Shown here: piece by piece, positions 12,265-14,918 of the stretch
How positions within the stretch are numbered: position 1 is the first letter of the stretch
Layout of the letters: each line of letters starts with the position of its first letter
Assembly (NCBI GenBank): GCA_036378995.1
Contig: DASUVJ010000036.1
Location: 1 to 14,918 of the forward strand
Source: DASUVJ01 sp036378995
GTDB lineage: Bacteria > Patescibacteriota > Saccharimonadia > Saccharimonadales > Saccharimonadaceae
Reading direction: 5' to 3'
Length of the DNA: 14,918 bases
Position numbers and translations under genes: made by a program
The notes under the pieces: model-generated
What the model saw: only the letters and a program-made list of their open reading frames with translations
What the model was told of the DNA's origin: nothing
Database searches by the model: none

Positions 12265-13530
12265 TTACACAGAAGGTGTGTCAAGCGGCATGTCTTCCGC
12301 CTCGAATAGCGATGCTTCAGATTCCATCTGGCTCATAAGGCTCATCTGAAATTCGGTAAATGCAGCCTCGAGCTCTTCAGTACTCATAGCGTTCTGCGGC
12401 GTTTCGATCGTTACAGGCTGATTAAAGACAGGGTTGATAACAGCCGTATTCTTCTCTGATGTCTTTTTATTGGTCGAATCGACGGAGAACTTAGTAATTT
12501 GGTGCGACCAGCGCTCTACCCATAGTTCAACGCGAGTTTCTTCGTCGGTATTTTCTTCAGAGGTAAAGCTATCATCCTTAACGGCGAAACTTTCGTCACA
12601 TGCATGCAGGTCTTTGTAGATTTGTGTTTCTTTAAAGCCCTTTGCAAACTCTTTGGCTGCGTTGTTATCGGTTGCAAGTAAATAGCCCAGGCTGCCGTCT
12701 TTACTTCCCAGCTCTTCCTTTACGGTAATAAAGCTGTGCTTGTCGTATAGGCTACTAAGTTCACTTGAAAGTTTATTGTCTTCTTGGAGCTTTTTCATTC
12801 CGTCCTGAAGACATTTTTGGCTTTTTGCCATAGACTCACTGAACTGGCGAAGTCCATCGCTACTGAGCTTGATCCATTTGTCATTGATCTTACCAGTAAA
12901 GTCATCGAGTACTTTTTTACGCTCAGGCGAAGTATCCTCGGTACCAATCTGCTGGTTAAACACATCGGAAATGTTCTTGACCTTAAGATACAGATCACCC
13001 TTATCATCGAGTACACCAGCACCATCAAGACGGATCTCTGTAGATGTCTCACCTTCATTCGCCTTGAACATGAGCGAAACATCCAGACTTCCAGTGCCCT
13101 TATCCGAAAGCTTTCCATTTAGGGTCATTTTGCCCTTCGTTTCGCCGCCACCTTCGAATGTTCCTATAAATGTCACGGTCTTAGACCGCAGTGCGTTCAT
13201 TACACCGTCAGTTACGACTTTCTCGGCGTTTTGGTACCAGAAATTATAGGCAAGCGCTGCGCCACCACCAAGCACTACAAGTACAACGGCGATAATAATA
13301 GCAATGAGCTTTTTCTTGCTTTTCTTCTGCGGAGCAAGTGTAGCGTTTGGTGGAATAAACGGTCGGTCGGCTTCAGGTGGGAGTTCTGTCGTGCGTGGCT
13401 GAGGAGCCTGCCAACGAGCATCGTCTGCAGATTGATCAGGTGTTGAGGCTGGTTCTGCATCCGGATACGGAGGCTGATAGCCCGACTCAGGGTTATTTTT
13501 AGGCGGTTGGTTTTGCGGTTCGTTGTTCAT
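12265..13530 (-). CDS. Membrane-anchored protein with proline-rich cytoplasmic tail, unknown function
   Basis: The 421-aa product has three parts. Residues 1-68 are Pro/Gln/Asp-rich and disordered. A basic patch (KKSKKK) precedes one membrane helix at about 75-96 (LIAIIIAVVLVVLGGG). Residues 97-421 form the exported domain, beta-rich early (KVVTDGVMNALRSKTVTFIGTFEG) and then mixed, with two cysteines (KCLQD, HACDES) that could form a disulfide. The Lys patch before the helix puts the Pro-rich part inside the cell. The early exported segment is reminiscent of lipoprotein-type domains that carry lipid ligands, but I cannot confirm that. ATG 13530 has GGGGGA four bases upstream. It precedes leuS by 33 bases and follows the Mur ligase by 53. 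Confidence 0.75.
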   Translation of the reverse strand: MNNEPQNQPPKNNPESGYQPPYPDAEPASTPDQSADDARWQAPQPRTTELPPEADRPFIPPNATLAPQKKSKKKLIAIIIAVVLVVLGGGAALAYNFWYQNAEKVVTDGVMNALRSKTVTFIGTFEGGGETKGKMTLNGKLSDKGTGSLDVSLMFKANEGETSTEIRLDGAGVLDDKGDLYLKVKNISDVFNQQIGTEDTSPERKKVLDDFTGKINDKWIKLSSDGLRQFSESMAKSQKCLQDGMKKLQEDNKLSSELSSLYDKHSFITVKEELGSKDGSLGYLLATDNNAAKEFAKGFKETQIYKDLHACDESFAVKDDSFTSEENTDEETRVELWVERWSHQITKFSVDSTNKKTSEKNTAVINPVFNQPVTIETPQNAMSTEELEAAFTEFQMSLMSQMESEASLFEAEDMPLDTPSV

Positions 13531-13583
13531 ATATCCCCCGTTGGCGGTACATACACTAAATTACTTACGTTTAGCTTATCACA

Positions 13584-14885
13584 CTACTTCACGGGCGGGA
13601 ACTTAGCAAAGAAGTCATCTTTTATCTTCATCCAGTGTGCAGACTGGCGGACAAGTTCATCATCTTCGGTCATAAGGCAAAGAATCTTAACCGCCTCTTC
13701 AGCGTAAATGCCACCCTGCGAGCCCTTCACAAGTACAGCGGCGCCTTCTTCTAGGATACTTCGAGCAAATCCACCGGCGTCGATTGCACTTTTAAATGAC
13801 TTCACCTGGCAGCCGCGGGCCCGAGCGGCCGGAGCGAGGAATTTCTCTGCATCATCGCCAATCGTAATCACCCAAGAAAGTAAGCTCGGATCGCAGAGCG
13901 CGCCGAGTGTTTCATGCTCCACTGCCGACGAAACGCCAAGTTCGTTCATACTGCCTAAAATCGCTACGCGCTGCGGCACTTGAAGACCATAAAGCGCCTG
14001 GAGAGCAGAGCTTGCGGCAAGTGGGCTAGAATTGTACGTATCGTCAATAATAATAGTGTTATCAATACCCTTTAAAACATTCATGCGACCAGGCACTGCC
14101 CTTAGCAGCGCAAGGCCACGGGCAATTTCCTCAGGCATGAGACCCATCTTGACCGCAACGGCAACCGCGCCCATGGCTGGCCTTAGGCTATGCTCACCCA
14201 TGAGTTTAATTTTTGCCGGAATCGGCTCAAACTCCGGCGTTATAACGGAGCCAGAATAGCCATCCTCTACACTAAAATCTTGCTGTTCAAAACGGTATTC
14301 AGCAGCACCGGTTGTACCATACGTGTCGATACTTGAATTAGTAAGGTACTGCGCATATTTGCCATCAATATCATCGCGGTTAATAACGGCAATTTGCGAG
14401 AAGTTTGCCGCAGCCAGTTCTTCTTTTGCTACGTTGTCCATAGTCTGGAAGAATTCCATGTGCTCCGGCGTCACGCCTGTTACAACGCCGATATACGGGC
14501 GCAGGTAGGTGCCAAAATGTTCGATATCACCTGGCTGGTCGGCACCGATCTCCGCAACAATAACGTCCACGCCGCTCGGCTGGTTAATACGCTCGCGTGC
14601 CGCTCTAAAGACAGATATCCACGCACCAATGCTTTTAATTTTACCAGGGTATTCGATTCCTAAAATCGCTAGCGGTGCACTAAGGTGCGTATTGTGGTTG
14701 CCTTCGTGCAGCGCCACGCGATAGCGTTCATTAAGTAATGTGGCGATTGCGCGCTTCGTGCTGGTCTTGCCAACGCTCCCCGCAACGACGACTAACTTCA
14801 CCTCCGGGTGCTTCTGAAAATATTTAACGACGTACTTTTCGAGTTTTCTTTGTATGAATTTCTTGAACATGCTTATACCTATCAT
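13584..14885 (-). CDS. Mur ligase family protein, MurF-like without the N-terminal domain
   Basis: The 433-aa ATP-dependent ligase has a P-loop GSVGKTS at 36-42. MurF-type landmarks are EIGADQPGDI (112-121), GVTPEHMEFF (137-146), AKEEL (153-157), the DDTYNSSP motif (281-288), and LGSMNELG (310-317) in the C-terminal domain. In MurF, which adds D-Ala-D-Ala to UDP-MurNAc-tripeptide, the P-loop sits near residue 105-115 after a UDP-binding domain. Here only 35 residues precede it, forming a basic amphipathic helix (FKKFIQRKLEKYVVKYFQK). It may use another carrier or a separate N-terminal partner. The ATG at 14885 has a -10-like TGTAAT five bases upstream; ATG 14870 is the alternative start. Confidence 0.82.
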   Translation of the reverse strand: MIGISMFKKFIQRKLEKYVVKYFQKHPEVKLVVVAGSVGKTSTKRAIATLLNERYRVALHEGNHNTHLSAPLAILGIEYPGKIKSIGAWISVFRAARERINQPSGVDVIVAEIGADQPGDIEHFGTYLRPYIGVVTGVTPEHMEFFQTMDNVAKEELAAANFSQIAVINRDDIDGKYAQYLTNSSIDTYGTTGAAEYRFEQQDFSVEDGYSGSVITPEFEPIPAKIKLMGEHSLRPAMGAVAVAVKMGLMPEEIARGLALLRAVPGRMNVLKGIDNTIIIDDTYNSSPLAASSALQALYGLQVPQRVAILGSMNELGVSSAVEHETLGALCDPSLLSWVITIGDDAEKFLAPAARARGCQVKSFKSAIDAGGFARSILEEGAAVLVKGSQGGIYAEEAVKILCLMTEDDELVRQSAHWMKIKDDFFAKFPPVK

Positions 14886-14918
14886 AAACGATTACAAGTA
14901 GATCGCAAATAACGAGCA

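Noticed and set aside
1..14918. Recoded UGA (glycine), as in Gracilibacteria/SR1
   Set aside because: Long conserved genes contain no internal in-frame TGA, and rnc and the GC-rich small gene end naturally at TGA.
1..14918. CRISPR arrays, insertion sequences or phage genes
   Set aside because: No spaced direct repeats, transposase-like frames or integrase motifs were seen.

Overview
The window looks like a compact bacterial chromosome segment, most likely from the Candidate Phyla Radiation (Patescibacteria), and I favour Saccharibacteria (TM7). The reasons are short intergenic gaps, overlapping housekeeping genes, several start codons placed only 6-9 bases after a -10 box, and standard code usage (UGA is a stop, so not the Gracilibacteria/SR1 code). 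This placement is inference; no 16S gene is present.

Layout, left to right. Positions 1-1150 hold the first codons of a DUF1697 gene leaving the window on the minus strand, a divergent voltage-gated-type K+ channel on the plus strand, and a very GC-rich minus-strand transcription unit. That unit has a promoter, a GC-rich body and a large U-tailed hairpin. Its open frame lacks codon-position GC bias, so I treat it mainly as a candidate structured RNA. Positions 1155-3901 hold a large exported protein (Ig-like domain, right-handed beta-helix, C-terminal carbohydrate-binding-like domain) coupled to a small two-helix membrane protein. Then come tRNA-Gln(CUG), a four-helix DoxX/MauE-like membrane protein, and trmD.

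Positions 5476-6312 carry a divergent promoter pair sharing one -35 site. It drives trmD leftward and, rightward, a GC-rich 82-codon gene followed by a tail-anchored 104-aa protein. This plus-strand block splits what is often a continuous rpsP-khpA-rimM-trmD cluster, and no rimM is seen.

Positions 6397-9300 hold an RNA/translation block on the minus strand, transcribed right to left: rpmF (bL32), nusB, a Nudix hydrolase, rnc, rpsP and khpA. The nusB/Nudix and Nudix/rnc pairs overlap. Positions 9343-14885 hold leuS, a 421-aa membrane-anchored protein of unknown function, and a Mur ligase without the usual N-terminal domain.

The observations most worth following are the leucyl-tRNA synthetase with a complete Nudix domain inserted in its editing domain, the GC-rich candidate ncRNA unit at 791-1145, and the recurring leaderless promoter/start arrangement.
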